The notes: generated from the sequence alone by a model not told the origin. 64,000 bases of DNA from Psococerastis gibbosa (GCA_963971405.1 OZ020484.1:38152770-38216769), one strand, 5' to 3'; positions 46,391 to 58,262 are shown, counted from the stretch's first letter. Made by a program: numbers and translations.

Positions 46391-47880
46391 GCTGACTGAC
46401 CGATGGCATAAATCCGAGGGTGTCGTCAAGGGGTGGCTGAGAGCCCGAGTAATAACAGTTGCCATACTGCGGGGTAGCAGTGCAGTGCAGCGCATCAATG
46501 GAGGGATGACCTTATGAGGTTCATTTGTGACGTCATTTTGTAGATGGCAGCACCAGTTTCAATGATATCAAAGCGTTGATTTTTCCATAAGCCTTAGTAA
46601 TATTTTAAAATTATTTTATTTATGCATTATTTTAAAGTGATATTTTTATATAAATCATGGAGAATATATATATTAAATTATATGCAGCGAAATGAGGTCC
46701 AGGCATAGTAAAAATATTATAAAAAATATTTAAAAGTTAATTAGATGCTAAGAGTTTAGTTTTCACATGAAAATGCATTTTAAATAATATGGATATCGGT
46801 TTGTCGTCAGCGAACCTAGTGACCAAAACTGTCCCTACAGAACCTCATTGGATATGAGGATGGAGCAGGTGTCCATTCGTCATTATAAAGAAGAGCAATT
46901 GTTCTATTTTTGAATTGTTGTTTGTATTTTGTACTGCATCATCTGCATGTATTTGCTGAAGCATCATCAACTCATACACGCACAACACAGACAACCAACA
47001 CCGGCAGACTGCAAACCAGAAAGCGCGTTTACCCACATGGGTAAAAATAAAAATAATAATAAAAATAAAATTGCTGATGACTTTACACTCCCATCATAGG
47101 TGAGGGAGAGGTCATCAATAACATCACATAAAATTAAAACTAAAATTGTGTAAACGAAACAAAACGCTGGTGCAACACATTTTAGTTCATTAATTACCTA
47201 CAGCTTTAAATACTATCCAGAAAAGACTTATATATTCCACCATGGTGGTGATATTTGTGCCCTTGTATTATCAAGTAAAATATAACTATTCAGCGTTTTA
47301 TTTCCGAGCCTGAAACGGCACTCACTTTCAAAAATTATCGAATAATGCCCATTGAAATCAATCGAGAATCTCCTGCGGAAAGGACAATTTCACAGAAGCT
47401 ATGAGGATGTTCCAGGAAATTGACCAGACTCCAGTAATTCAGGAATGACTGGTAAACCACAATCTGACAGTCATTAGGGCACCGACGCAACGGCGAGATG
47501 CTTCATAAAAAAATTTAAAAAAACAAAAAAGTATAAAGAAAAGAACCGATTCTAGACACAGTTGAAAAAATCCTACTTATTCGGTTTTTTCGAGGCGGTA
47601 GTCACGATAGATTGCCAAGAAATTATGGCCGAGAGATCCAAACTTTTTTTACAGCAGACGACGGAGAAATTAGAGCTAATACTAGGCTATATTTCTCGCA
47701 GTGCTCATTGACAAGACACATTATTAAGTGTTGTTTGCGGGTCATATCGTGGGAAATAATTTACCTACTGAATACCTGAATTTTATAAATAATACCAAGT
47801 AGTAGAATTTGAAGAAAAAAACAGTAAAAAGGCGAGAGGGGAGGTTACTACCAACAGGGGCTTGCACATCCTTTCTATAC
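46391..47880. other. Region without a recognised gene
   Basis: The words TTATGAGGTTC (46512-46522) and GAACCTCAT (46840-46848) form a weak inverted pair about 330 bp apart, perhaps an eroded MITE. No frame of note. Confidence 0.4.
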
Positions 47881-48074
47881 CAATGCAACACTAGCGGATC
47901 CAGCTTTGGGCTAATGGGGCTAAAGCCCCCCCTTCTCATACCCAACTTAAACTAGATAAAACGCACTTTCAAAAAAGTCCTTACTCTATCATAGACCTCC
48001 TGACTATAGGCTTTCCGTCCACTAGTTCAGCCCCCCCCCCTCTAAAAATTTCTAGATCTGCTAGTGCAATGCAA
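47881..48074. mobile_element. hAT-like MITE (178 bp) with 8-bp target duplication CAATGCAA
   Basis: The element is 47889-48066. It starts CACTAGCGGATCCAG and ends CTAGATCTGCTAGTG, inverted repeats with two differences. CAATGCAA stands directly outside on both sides (47881-47888 and 48067-48074). C-tracts lie inside both ends. The 8-bp duplication and CA/TG ends point to hAT. It resembles 25281-25461 in size and in the GGATCCAGC word near one end. Confidence 0.88.
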
Positions 48075-49140
48075 ACAAAATTTCATCCATTAAAAAATAT
48101 AACGATCTGATAGGAACTAGCTCTTCTGGTCATATTCAAGACCAACTAGCCACAGCCGGTTGAAACTCATCCAAGCTGGTGTTGCGAAGAGCCTGTCAGA
48201 AGGTACAAACACTTGCCAGTCTGATGGGAACCCATATTTAACTTATTTTGTGCAGCCATATTCTACATGAAGTGACTGGCGTCCCAGGAAAGCTCAATAG
48301 GTCCCAGGGATGACGTCATTCCATAGTTTTCTCAACGGGAATAAATAGTACAACCAGTACCACAAGAGGACGCCAGTGGCATACAGGGCGGCGGCGTACG
48401 TCCATCAAACCCCGATCCAAGGGAAACAACAAAACTGACCTGAATACAAGAAGTAGCAGGAAGTAATGCAATTTTAGATAAAACAATAAACACAGTTAAC
48501 TTTCGCTAGACAAGACCTATCAAGAGAAACCAAAGTTTGTTAACACAGTGTGAATGAGCCTTTCAACACACCTCCGGTTACGATAATTCAATTAACACAA
48601 TGTCAGATAGTCCTTCTCACGGGTAACTAGCCCCCACGCATCTGGCTAACAAGTACATAAACAAACACAAGACTCAACAGCTCCCAACGTACTAACCCTC
48701 GGAAAGGTCAGATTTTGAAAGAGGGCCAATAGCCAACAAGTTGTGGTACGCTGCTTTAACAAAAATCTCTGTAAATTCAGTAGGGTCAATATTTTCATGC
48801 GAAATGCTGAAGGTTACGGTTAGGTTAGGCGTTACATTATCCCAAGTGTGTCATGTAGCGAACGCCAGTTTCAAAATGTCTAAAGTACGAGTTTGCCCAT
48901 TGGCCATTGCCGCTTGCAATCGATTGATGGGTTGGCGCCTGTGGCATGAACCAGCATGACAACAAAAAACAATAGTGAATGCGGAATTATAAATTATCTT
49001 CACAAGCCCATCAAACTTGCCAGTTGTAGGAAAAAGAAAACTGTAGCAATACGGAATTTACTACATTGCTACCTTAATATTAACATCAGAAGGGGGGTTG
49101 AAAATGTAAGCAATCCAATTTTGAATAGCACGTTCCATCT
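48075..49140. other. Region without a recognised gene
   Basis: The 72-codon frame at 48741-48959 has no motif. GGTTAGGTTAGG at 48820-48831 is two TTAGG-like units only, not a telomeric array. Confidence 0.45.
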
Positions 49141-49207
49141 AAAATTATCTTTGTTACATTTTTAATCTCAGGTTAAGTTAATACTAAACGGCATAGTAGG
49201 CCCGCAG
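49141..49207 (+). repeat. Dispersed repeat shared with 26966-27036
   Basis: It shares AAAATTATCT, TTACATTTTTAATC, GGTTAAG and CATAGTAGGCCC with 26966-27036 in order. Confidence 0.6.
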
Positions 49208-50456
49208 ATGAAGATTAGTTTTGGCGGAATACATGTATGTTTGGAAGGGATCATTAATTTCTATAACATCCTTAATTTTTCTAGAGTCTAGTCTAGTTAG
49301 ATATTCTGCGTCTCCAGTGGTGCATGCTCAGCAGTATGATCTGCTGAATACTGTATAGAGCTGTACAAGATGTCCATTACCTAGTTAGGTAGCTTACGGC
49401 AAACTTATGAGATATGTCACTAGTAGGTGATAGTCTGCTGACCTTGGAATTGTCCAACGAAGTCCCATATACACGCTTAGGGTGACACGCATCAATAACG
49501 GCTTTACATTTCAAGTTCAACAACTCAAAAAATTAGTTCTGCCATCAACTTTACGCATGAATGACCAACGGTTTTCGGTAACTTACAATATGATCTGTAT
49601 ACATTTTTTTGGTGTCCTCGTATAGTCGACTTAATTCCTCAACTACAGGTCACATACTTCTCGAATATCAAGCTCAGCGATACCAGAGCTCAAGGCAAGT
49701 TCCCAGGAATGTAATGACCAACGATATGGAATATATTTAGTAAGATAACCTCCGAGGAAAGTCTGCGAACGACAGTCAGCAGTTAAGACTTAAGAGCATT
49801 CAAAAAGAATGAGAAACAGAAACCGAAAGAGATGGGCTGATGGTGTAATGACGAAACACTGAAAGCCCAGAAGGGAGAATGCTAACCGCTCACTTAAATT
49901 TACATATACGATACCATAGTAACAACTGCTTACGATATTGTTTTCCGAAATATCGATTGTAGACGTCTAAAAAATGTCACATCTTAGATGAAAGCTCTAT
50001 GACCGATATTTCACGTGAAATTTAATTTTGTTAAAAAAGGGACTGCTGGGATGTCCGATTGTCTATGAGCATGAAACAACATAAATATGCGTTTCGCAAG
50101 GGAGGCGCCGAGGAACGCGGGCATCGGAACATGGATAGCACAGTTTTTGTTCTTTTTACTTTGACCAGTTATTTAATGGATATTTGCTTGAACCTTCGAG
50201 CATTCATAAATAAGACATAAGTACACACACCTTTATAGTCATCTTCAGTAATCCATAAAATATCCAAAGTTTACGTAAATGAAGCGCGAACAAGACGAAC
50301 CTCTACACGGACCGGACACAAAACACACACTGACTTGAACGTTTGCCGGCAAGGCGGCCCCTCACTCCCTGTGCCCGCGCTCGCCAGTCGTGGGAACCCA
50401 CGGTCCCTACCCAAACTATATTACTTACTATTTAACAAAGGGTTAGTTGGACTTAC
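49208..50456. other. Region without a recognised gene; GC-rich patch at its end
   Basis: The stretch 50280-50410 is GC-rich relative to its flanks (for example GGCAAGGCGGCCCC and TGCCCGCGCTCGCC). It lies just downstream, in the minus direction, of the candidate exon at 50457. It could be exon or promoter DNA, but nothing proves it. Confidence 0.35.
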
Positions 50457-50587
50457 ATAGCCTGCTGTGTTAATAGTCATTAGAGGCAAGGGCCTCATTG
50501 TCATCGAACAATTAGGACGGAGCACATTGTCAGGGAAAGGGGGTGAAGTTTCGGGAGTGGGCGCTACCCCCATCATCAAGCTAAGCC
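50457..50587 (-). other. Candidate exon (weak)
   Basis: On the minus strand a 131-bp segment is open in one frame for 43 codons. It reads LSLMMGVAPTPE, SPPFPDNVLRPNC and MTMRPLPLMTINTAGY in order. It is preceded by a pyrimidine-rich TCCTTCTCAG that could be a splice acceptor and followed by TATGTAAGT, a good donor match. The proline-rich, low-complexity composition does not identify a family. Such site pairs do arise by chance in 64 kb, so this is only a candidate and could equally be part of a repeat. Confidence 0.22.
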
Positions 50588-52986
50588 CTGAGAAGGACCA
50601 CTACTGGATCAACCCCAAATAGGTTGGTTTATAAGTTAATACTTAAGTTATATAGATTTGGTCCATTTAATAGGCTACATGACAGCTGTAACAATAAAAT
50701 ATCCAGACCGATCAAGACCGGAGTCATGCCACACTTATAGACAAACACAAGACCATTCTAAACCAAAACTACCAACAGTAACCAAATAAGTCAACACCTT
50801 CACACACACACCGACCGGCGCAAATACTCGAAAGAGTCCCGCGCCTATAATTTAATTAATTAAAAAAAAATGTACATATACAATTTTTGTTGCAAGTTAA
50901 AAAAATTAATAGATAAATATTGGTGTTTTAGCTGGGAATTAATAAGAGTCATAGCGCCGGCAGACATGGGTTGTTGTTGTTGTTGACAGTATGTAATGCT
51001 AATGATTGCCAATAATCGATCGATCGATCAGTGACAAGAAAATGACGTCACATTCTACTACATACTATACTACCTTTACAGCGCCTTATCCTAATGGAGG
51101 GTCGGCGGCTATACTAATACTCGAAATTCTACACTTCTGGCGGCTGCTCCGCAGCATCACAAATGACCCCCCCCCCCTTTTAGCAACTTAAATAATAAAA
51201 ATAATATACTTAAAAAAATAATTTTAAGGGGTATAATTATTACTTTATAAATACAATCCAAATGGTGTTTATTATTTTACTTTTTATTTAGAGTTTAAGA
51301 TCAAATAGGACATCCCTCTTTGCGTTTTTTTATAAAGTCGAATTTCAAGGAAATGCCCATTATAGAGATGTAAAAAATTTGCATCCCTTAGTAGAAATAC
51401 TCCTCTGAATTTTGATGTATGAAATGTGGCTGTCACTATTCACTAACCACGTTTGGAAGGTTTCACCAACAGTTTTGTGTACAAAGCAAGTTCTATATTA
51501 TAATTGTGGCCAAATGTGTTATAAACTGCCATTATATCTGTAATACTATATATAAACTGTGTATCAAATAAAATAAAATAATATAATTCAACAAAAAAAA
51601 ACAAAGCGATACCACATTAAAATCTCTATAAGAATTGCTGATATTATATTACATAGATTGATGGACCCCTGGACGTGAAACAAATGAACACGCCCAAGTA
51701 ATAAACAAAATCAATTTCAATTTCTCCGCGGACGTCGAGTTATTTCCGGTCAAGCCATTAGTCAAATGAGAAGTTTTAACAACCAGGCTAATCAATTATC
51801 ATTAAATCTTAGCTACAGCATGTTTTAAAAAGAAGTGTGTTTGAATAAATACAACAGTATTTAAACGGAAAAAGTACTTTCATTGCATTATCTCAATTTT
51901 CAATGGGCAATGAACCCTGATGTGCGACAGGCAGGCATCAACGGAAAAGAATACCTTATACGGAAATAAGTTTAAATTGTCCTAAATAAAGCCATATGAA
52001 AGTAAATTAAAAAAGCAATAAAAAATTAAATCACATTTGCTGTTCATCGTTGCCTATGTTAGGCGTAGGCGGAACATTTTTTCAAGGTTCTATTGGGCGT
52101 AACATGACAAAACAGTTAGACGCCGTCTGCGGTCTACTTTTAAGGGGAGGCTTCCAAATTTTTAGAAAACAATATGGCGTGAGAGCTAATTGATTAAATT
52201 CTTGTTCCACAGTGGCCATATTGGTAAAATCGCTCTTTAAACACCTCCTGAATTATATCAACTTTGATAATACAAGATACATTAATATAAAATATGAACA
52301 ATTTTGTAATCTGTAAAATCAAATAATCTAAAAGGATGTATCGTATTCCAGAAATGGACTGACTTTATCGAAGTTCACAAGACCAAATCTATAGTGTATT
52401 GTCACAGAAACGGGTTTCAATCTGCAATTAAATGTTCGACAGAACAGTAGTTCTTCCTGATGTCTCCAGCACTCACTTGGTTATCCAAACAGTTTTCACA
52501 ACAGGGGTGGGTGAGCAATCAAATGTCCCGATGCGATAATTTAGAGTACAACGAAAACCCCGTTACTCGCAGCGAATCGCATCATTCAATTTAACAAGCA
52601 AAGCATCAATAATAGTAATAAACCAATGAGAAAGGAATCAACAATATATTATTAGCCAATGGTCGCTCAGCCACCGGTTTCCATTCACGAGAGCTGCGTT
52701 TACTCCAGATTGCACGCGAATAGACCGTTTTAATGATAGCTTTCGAGCATTTGTATTTACTTGCCAATTAACCCCGAGATTAGCTTTGTCTTGCCCCTCG
52801 TGCAGTCAGCTCGATATTGACCCCCTTTAAAACTAGAAAAAACTGAGGAGAACCGGGTCGGGTAGGCAGGCTTTACTTTGTATTTCACTGTATTGTTCAT
52901 GGATCAATATAAATTCTGATTCTGAACGGATACCGGAATCAAAGATGGTGCACACATGAATTTCCATTTGCACTATTTGTCATAGT
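50588..52986. other. 2.4 kb without a recognised gene
   Basis: Mostly AT-rich. The region 51310-51450 is a diverged partner of 43320-43520. A short C-tract is at 51169-51177. Confidence 0.45.
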
Positions 52987-52988
52987 CA

Positions 52989-53242
52989 TATGAGGAGGCT
53001 GTTTACAAACATGGCCAACTCCAAGTTGTAGAATTTTTCAGGAGAGCGGATTTACTGTAGGAAATTGCATTAAGTTTATAGCTAATCCTAGATTTCTCAG
53101 CGCTTCTTTGCGCAATCTGGCTGATTTTGTTACTTTATTTTACAACGTGCAGGTGGACATTAAAATTTTCTGCAAGGTCGGATCAAAACCCCATTTTTTG
53201 AAAAAAATGGAGTTGGCCACGTTTGTAACCAAGCTCCTCATA
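52989..53242. mobile_element. TA-flanked MITE (about 250 bp)
   Basis: The element is 52991-53240. The left arm TGAGGAGGCTGTTTACAAAC continues into ATGGCCAACTCCA. The right arm is the reverse complement with few changes and ends CTCCTCA. TA lies on each side (52989-52990 and 53241-53242), consistent with a Tc1/mariner-type target. There is no transposase. It abuts the foldback repeat that begins at 53243. Confidence 0.75.
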
Positions 53243-53466
53243 TGATGAAGCAGTAGAATCCGGGCTGATGGGCCAGGGCAGATCTGAAAGAGACTAGCAT
53301 AGATAGAACGAGCTTTTTGGCAAAATAGAGAAAATATTGCCATGCAAAACAAGCTCCTTTATTAAATTTGCCCCCTCCCAAAAAATCATAAATCCACCTA
53401 TGGATGTACGCATTCAGATCGAACACAAACACGGCCCATCAGCCCGGATTGTACAGCTTCATCATC
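53243..53466. repeat. Foldback repeat, relative of 62576-62867
   Basis: AATCCGGGCTGATGGGCC near 53258-53275 and its reverse complement GGCCCATCAGCCCGGATT at 53434-53451 frame about 160 bp of unrelated interior. The outer part GACTCCGGCCGTGAATGC remains on the right (53467-53485). On the left it appears to have been replaced at the MITE junction. Confidence 0.7.
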
Positions 53467-53724
53467 TGACTCCGGCCGTGAATGCTTTGTAATTATAACC
53501 AGTAATTTGTAGTTGTAATCACTACCACCCAACTTACTCGTATAAGCCCCAGGATGCACAACCAGCGCAACTCAGAGCGCTGAGATCCTACTTAAACTGT
53601 ACCGATTTGAGCTGTCACTGAGCATATAAGAGCAGTATGCCTCTCAGTCCCCTGTCTAAATGGTTTATCTTCAATGCAATTTGGCCGGTACTGCGACAGC
53701 TATAAATTCGCAGGTAATTATTTG
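53467..53724. other. Short flank without a recognised gene
   Basis: It includes the outer end of the foldback repeat (to about 53500) and otherwise unrecognised DNA. Confidence 0.5.
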
Positions 53725-54114
53725 TTTGGCGCCCATTCCACCGACCGGCTAGGGCTATTTACAACAACGGTGACGTGGTAGCAGACATTCAAGACTTAGG
53801 TGGCGTTTCCACCGACCTCGCATTGCAGAATGCAAATGACATTGACGTAAATTAGAATTTTTCTTTTTATAGAAATCTATTAAAATGTTTGTACTTAACA
53901 TATCCCATGACGCCATTTTTTAATTTTAGTTTGTTTGTTTGTGATTTTACTGTATGATCATTGATCAATTTTAACTATGGCACAGAGGAAAATAAACATT
54001 TCCGTCAATTCTGCAATGCAAGGTCGGTGGAAACCCCGCCTAAGTCTTGAATGTCTGCTACCACGTCACTGTTTTTGTAAATAGCCCTAGCCGGTCCGTG
54101 GAATGGGCGCCTTT
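53725..54114. mobile_element. Composite foldback element, complete (384 bp)
   Basis: The element is 53728-54111. It starts GGCGCCCATTCCAC, ends GTGGAATGGGCGCC, and has TTT on both sides. The inverted arms are roughly 125 bp and contain, from outside in, AAATAGCCCTAGCCGG, TAGCAGACATTCAAGACT, the GGCGGGG/TTTCCAC module and TCGCATTGCAGAAT-type sequence. The central core with CATGACGCCATTTTTTAATT is shared with 28641-29081 and 31608-31936. It encodes nothing. Confidence 0.85.
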
Positions 54115-55404
54115 TGAAGGTTACTAGTACGGACCATTACCACTGAATAATTATACTGTATTGGATTTATGCCTACGCCATTTCTGTGATCTGTCAAAGA
54201 CCACACCACATACCGCAAGGGTGCCAAATTTTAGAAAACTTCGGTTAATTGAAATCAACCTTTTCTCACGATAATTGCGGCACAATGCATTGGACAATAC
54301 AATGGAATTCCACACAGTCTAAAAGAGGGACAGAGCGACGGTATAATTAAATATTGGCAATTGTGGTGCATTTTCCATTTCTATTTCAGTTGCTAAAAAT
54401 TACGAATGTACTGAAAGTCACCAGACAAAGAAAATATATACAGGAATGAAATAAATTTTAAACACTGACCGTATAATATGTAAATTCAGCATTTCCTTTT
54501 AAAATAACAGAGAAAGCTGTCCCACCTTCAACCTAACACAGATCTACGATGATGACCTGCGATTGTAATTCAATAAACGTGAAAAATATATCAAAACCAA
54601 ACGTCACGGTGAAGAAAGGGCCGTGAAGGCAGAAGCCAAAGAAGGTAACCACAAAACCCGATCTCACTACAATGCATCGTCACGGGATTAAACACAAACT
54701 CTGCTGTAAACCAATCAAGACATTTCCCTACAGTTAGGTATCCATTCTAGAACAGTAGACAACAACAGCGTTTCTAACAAGCTAACAAGGATGGATGAAA
54801 AAAGGTGACAACAGTAGCTAAGGTTTTATCTTTGAACGAACCGATCCCGAGTGAACATGGTTGCATAATTACAATGTTACAGGAATTTGAAGTATTTTAA
54901 TAATTTTTCATACTATAAAAGATAAGTCCAAATAATAATTTATACTTGCATGCTCTATATACAGAGACGCCTAACTACTAGTGCATGTATTGCAGCCATT
55001 TACTTAGCAAAGAAAAGGCCAACAAACTAAAAAGTTACTGCCAGTTAACAGTAATACCGTACAATTAACGTCTTGGCATAACAACCCAATAAGAGGACAA
55101 GGACGGGTCCAGTGGTGGGGGGCCAAAATAGAATAGACGCATTTAGTATAGATTAAACTATAACGTACTAAATTGACTTAAAAGACTTGCTAAATTTGCA
55201 GGTACCTGGCAGACTGGTGGAGTAGAGGGTCCTCTCTCTATGGACCACTGATCTATTTGGGTACGATATAATAATTATACCGTAATACTTAATACCATAA
55301 TTATTAGCCCAGTGAAAATTAAGCAAACTCCAGAAAATTATAACCGAAATACAATACTAATGTCGGACCATTAATTGAAGATAATGAAATACTATTCGCC
55401 TCCC
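54115..55404. other. Region without a recognised gene
   Basis: About 1.3 kb of AT-rich DNA with no frame of 60 codons or more and no repeat partner noticed. Confidence 0.5.
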
Positions 55405-55700
55405 CGAACATAAAATTAGAACTAAAAGGGCGTCGAATCCAATGGCTGGGTCATGTTCACCGTAAACAGGCGGCGAGGACGCCGAAGCTAGTTTTCCAAG
55501 ACACCTTCAACCACCCTAGGCGGCCCGTTATGCCAAGGCTCGGATGGAGAGACAAAGTGCTCGAAGATGTGCACGCCACTGCCAGTTGGCACCCGAGACT
55601 GGAAGCTAGCGGTGGAAGATCGTCCGAGATGGCGTGGTGTAGTGGCAGCGGCCAAAAGTCCCCCCGGGCAGGATGCGCCTACCTATAAGTCAAGTAAGTC
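55405..55700 (+). pseudogene. Non-LTR retrotransposon reverse transcriptase C-terminus, broken
   Basis: One frame reads LKGRRIQWLGHVHR, then RRPVMPRLGWRDKVLEDVHA. A +1 frame change near 55580 gives RDWKLAVEDRPRWRGVVAAA followed by KSPPGQ. The RRIQWLGHV block, the linker, W-R-D-x-V and the final D-W-K...D-R-P-R-W-R pattern are the standard end of many Jockey/CR1-type reverse transcriptases. A short AAGTCAAGTAAGT tail follows. The catalytic domain is absent. The Tc1 element starts 37 bp beyond it. Confidence 0.8.
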
Positions 55701-55735
55701 AGAAATACTTTGTATTTATTATTATGTACTGTATA

Positions 55736-57331
55736 TACAGTGGCGGAGAAAAACTTAAGGACACCAAATTTTTCCTTGTAATTTTCATAATTGCCCTTTG
55801 TAATGAGATCTGAATGGCATGGTAGTTGGATAGTTGATTGCCCTCTAAGAGCTGTATAGCTCGATACTATTTTAGCTATTGATCGATTCACCTCTTTGCA
55901 GATTTGAATTTTTTTCGAAAATGCAAGGGGAGAAAAACATAAGGACGCGAGCATTTATGGTGAAATTTTGAACCCAAAACAGTGATTTTTAGTTCTTTGT
56001 CTTTAATTTGAATAAGTAGGAGTCTGTTGTGGCTGAATGAAGAAAAATGTCCAAAGGGAGAAATTGCAAACCTGAGTAGAAGAAGGTGATCCATAAACCT
56101 CGGGAACGAGGGCATTCTATAAGAAAAATTGCGGAGATGATTGGAAGGTCATGAACAATGGTGGAACAGGCTCTCAAAGCTCCCCGTCCTGTGAAAAAAA
56201 TGGGACATCCTCGAAAAACAACGCAGCATTTCGACAATTTGCTGGTCCATAAGAGCAAAATGTCACCGTTCAGTACCGCCGCCGACCTTAAAAAAGAAAT
56301 GAATCCTGCCATTTGTACTCGAATGGTTCGACAGGGGCTGAGAGATGCCCAAGTCCATGGTCGGTTTCTCGGTTACCGAGAAAAGTTCTGCTGTTGCCAA
56401 AAAAGAACACTGAGGACCGTTTAAAGCAAGCTTCAGAAAACCTAAATAGTGCAAATTGGAAAAACATTTTGTTCAGCGATGAAACAATGGTCAACTTCTT
56501 CGGTTCCGATGGGAAACAGTGTGTGAGAAGACCTCCCAGTACCGCATTTAATCCCAAGTATACAAAGAAGACCGTAAACTTTGGTGGCGGTAACATTATG
56601 GTGTGGGGCTGTTTCTCCTACAACGGCGTAGGCCCGATATTCCGTATAAACGAAATCATGACGAAAAAGATGTACCGGGAGATTCTGCAAAATGAAATGC
56701 TACCTTTTGCGGAAGACGACATGCCAATTTCATAGGTGTTCCAACAGTAGAGAGACCCGAAGCATGCACCAAGATTATAAACCAGTGGTTCGCGGAGAAC
56801 AATGACTGTGTCTGTCATGCCGTGGCCAGCTTAGTCGCCCGACCTGAACCACATTGAAAATCTTCGGAGCCACTTAGAAAATCAAACTACCAAAGGCGCT
56901 CCATAAAAACAAGGACCTTCTATGGGAGGAGGTGGAGAAGACATGGCACTCGATACCTATTTCAATTTGCCGCAAGTTATTCGACTCTATGCAAACTAGG
57001 TGCAAGACAATCCTGCAAAACAACGGCCATAGCACAAAGTATTGATGTTTTAGTTGAATTATAGTGTTATTTTCACAATAAAACTCTCTATCCAGTAGAA
57101 AATGAACCTTAAATGCTCACGTCCTTATGTTTTTCTCCCCTTGCATTTTGGAAAAACATTGATATCTGCAAAGAGGTGAATTGATAAAGATCCAAAATAG
57201 TATCGATCTATACAGCTCTTAGAGGGCAATCAACTATCCAACTACCATGCCATTCCGATCTCATTAGATAAGGCATATGTGAAAATTACAAGAAAAAATT
57301 TGGTGTCCTTAAGTTTTTCTCCGCCACTGTA
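55736..57331 (+). mobile_element. Tc1-type DNA transposon with long IR/DR ends
   Basis: The element is 55738-57329 (1592 bp), flanked by TA at 55736-55737 and 57330-57331. It begins CAGTGGCGGAGAAAAACTTA, mirrored at the right end. The terminal inverted repeats extend about 216 bp (55738-55954 and 57112-57329), with scattered substitutions. Each arm holds two direct-repeat-like blocks: an outer GGAGAAAAACTTAAGGAC and an inner GGAGAAAAACATAAGGAC. This is the IR/DR arrangement seen in Sleeping Beauty-type Tc1 elements, where the blocks bind transposase. It encloses a broken transposase gene. Confidence 0.95.
56047..57045 (+). pseudogene. Tc1-family transposase, frameshifted
   Basis: The transposase would bind the IR/DR ends and cut and paste the element through a DDE/D active site. 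The reading begins MSKGREIANLSRRR, followed by a helix-turn-helix-like IRKIAEMIGRS and a GHPRK linker close to the usual GRPRK. The first catalytic aspartate is in ILFSDET. GGGNIMVWGCFSYNGVGPI follows. The second aspartate region (normally NDPKH) is destroyed after MPIS. The later LNHIENL matches the usual NPIENL that holds the third acidic residue. Stops interrupt the N-terminal part, a frame change lies near 56390 and more follow after 56735, so no active enzyme is made. Total length fits a normal Tc1 transposase of about 340 residues. Confidence 0.92.
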
Positions 57332-57945
57332 TGTATATATAATTCCACTACATGAACATAGATATATATTTATGAAATCGAAGAAACTCAGTATTATCTC
57401 CGATTCCTGGTCACACTAGGTACCGTATATTTCAAAGAATAACGCCTCATTAGATTTCACAACTGCCGTGATACGATACATTGATACCAATGAAGGCAAC
57501 CACAAATCCAACTAACAAATAACTAAATGTTTAACATTTCAAAATGTCAAGCTGATTTCACTTTCAGCGAAGCATTCAAGAGAAGTAGCACCTGCAGTAT
57601 AATATTCAGTATTCAGTCATAACATTGAATTACCAGACACATTTCGAAAGTCAACTACCTAACATTAGTCGGCTATTCATGAAATGAACTATGAAAAAGA
57701 ATGGGACAATTTGGTACTCTGCGAAATTAGATACAATGGAAGTAATAATAAGGAATGAATCAAGTAGGCAGTTTAGCTGCCTCAAGTGCAACAGGGTACT
57801 TCAATACGGTAATATAATATGATGGAGGTCCAATGAGTTGTATGATGTGAAATCAAACCAAAATGCTAGAGAAAGAATGTCAGCAGATGTCTATCACATA
57901 TGGGACTGATAACAATGACCTTAAATATAATTAAGAAACTTTCTT
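57332..57945. other. Region without a recognised gene
   Basis: AT-rich flank between the Tc1 element and an X-family copy. No frames or repeats were noticed. Confidence 0.5.
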
Positions 57946-58180
57946 TTTGCTTTCCCATTAATAAGTTAGTATTAGCTTTGTGATGGTCGAAATTTTCGAT
58001 TTCGAGATTTCAACAGATTTACATGTTTTGAGGTCCCAGAAATTCCTTTTCGAAATGTCGGTCGGTCTCTGTTCGTCGATTTGTGGGAATTCGGTGGATT
58101 TTGATGAACTTTTGCATGTAGGTTCACAAAATTCATTGCTCGGAACATTTTTTATTATTATTTTGGTTAACCTATGTTAG
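57946..58180 (+). repeat. X-family dispersed repeat, 5' part
   Basis: GTGATGGTCGAAATTTTCGA, TTGAGGTCCCAG and GAAATGTCGGTCGGTC match 13140-13260 and 2525-2615. The terminal hairpin is eroded. The copy ends near TTGGTTAACCTATG. Confidence 0.72.
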
Positions 58181-58262
58181 AGGATCATCTCTCTGCGTGT
58201 TTAAAACTGCGGCAAAATTGGTAGAGTGCACAGCGTTGGCAGGGGAGCAGGGTGGGACATGA

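Noticed and set aside
51014..51028. GATCGATCGATCGATC-like short repeat.
   Set aside because: Too short to be more than a trivial microsatellite.
56263..56818. Minus-strand open frames of 63-107 codons across the Tc1 element.
   Set aside because: Shadows of the plus-strand transposase.
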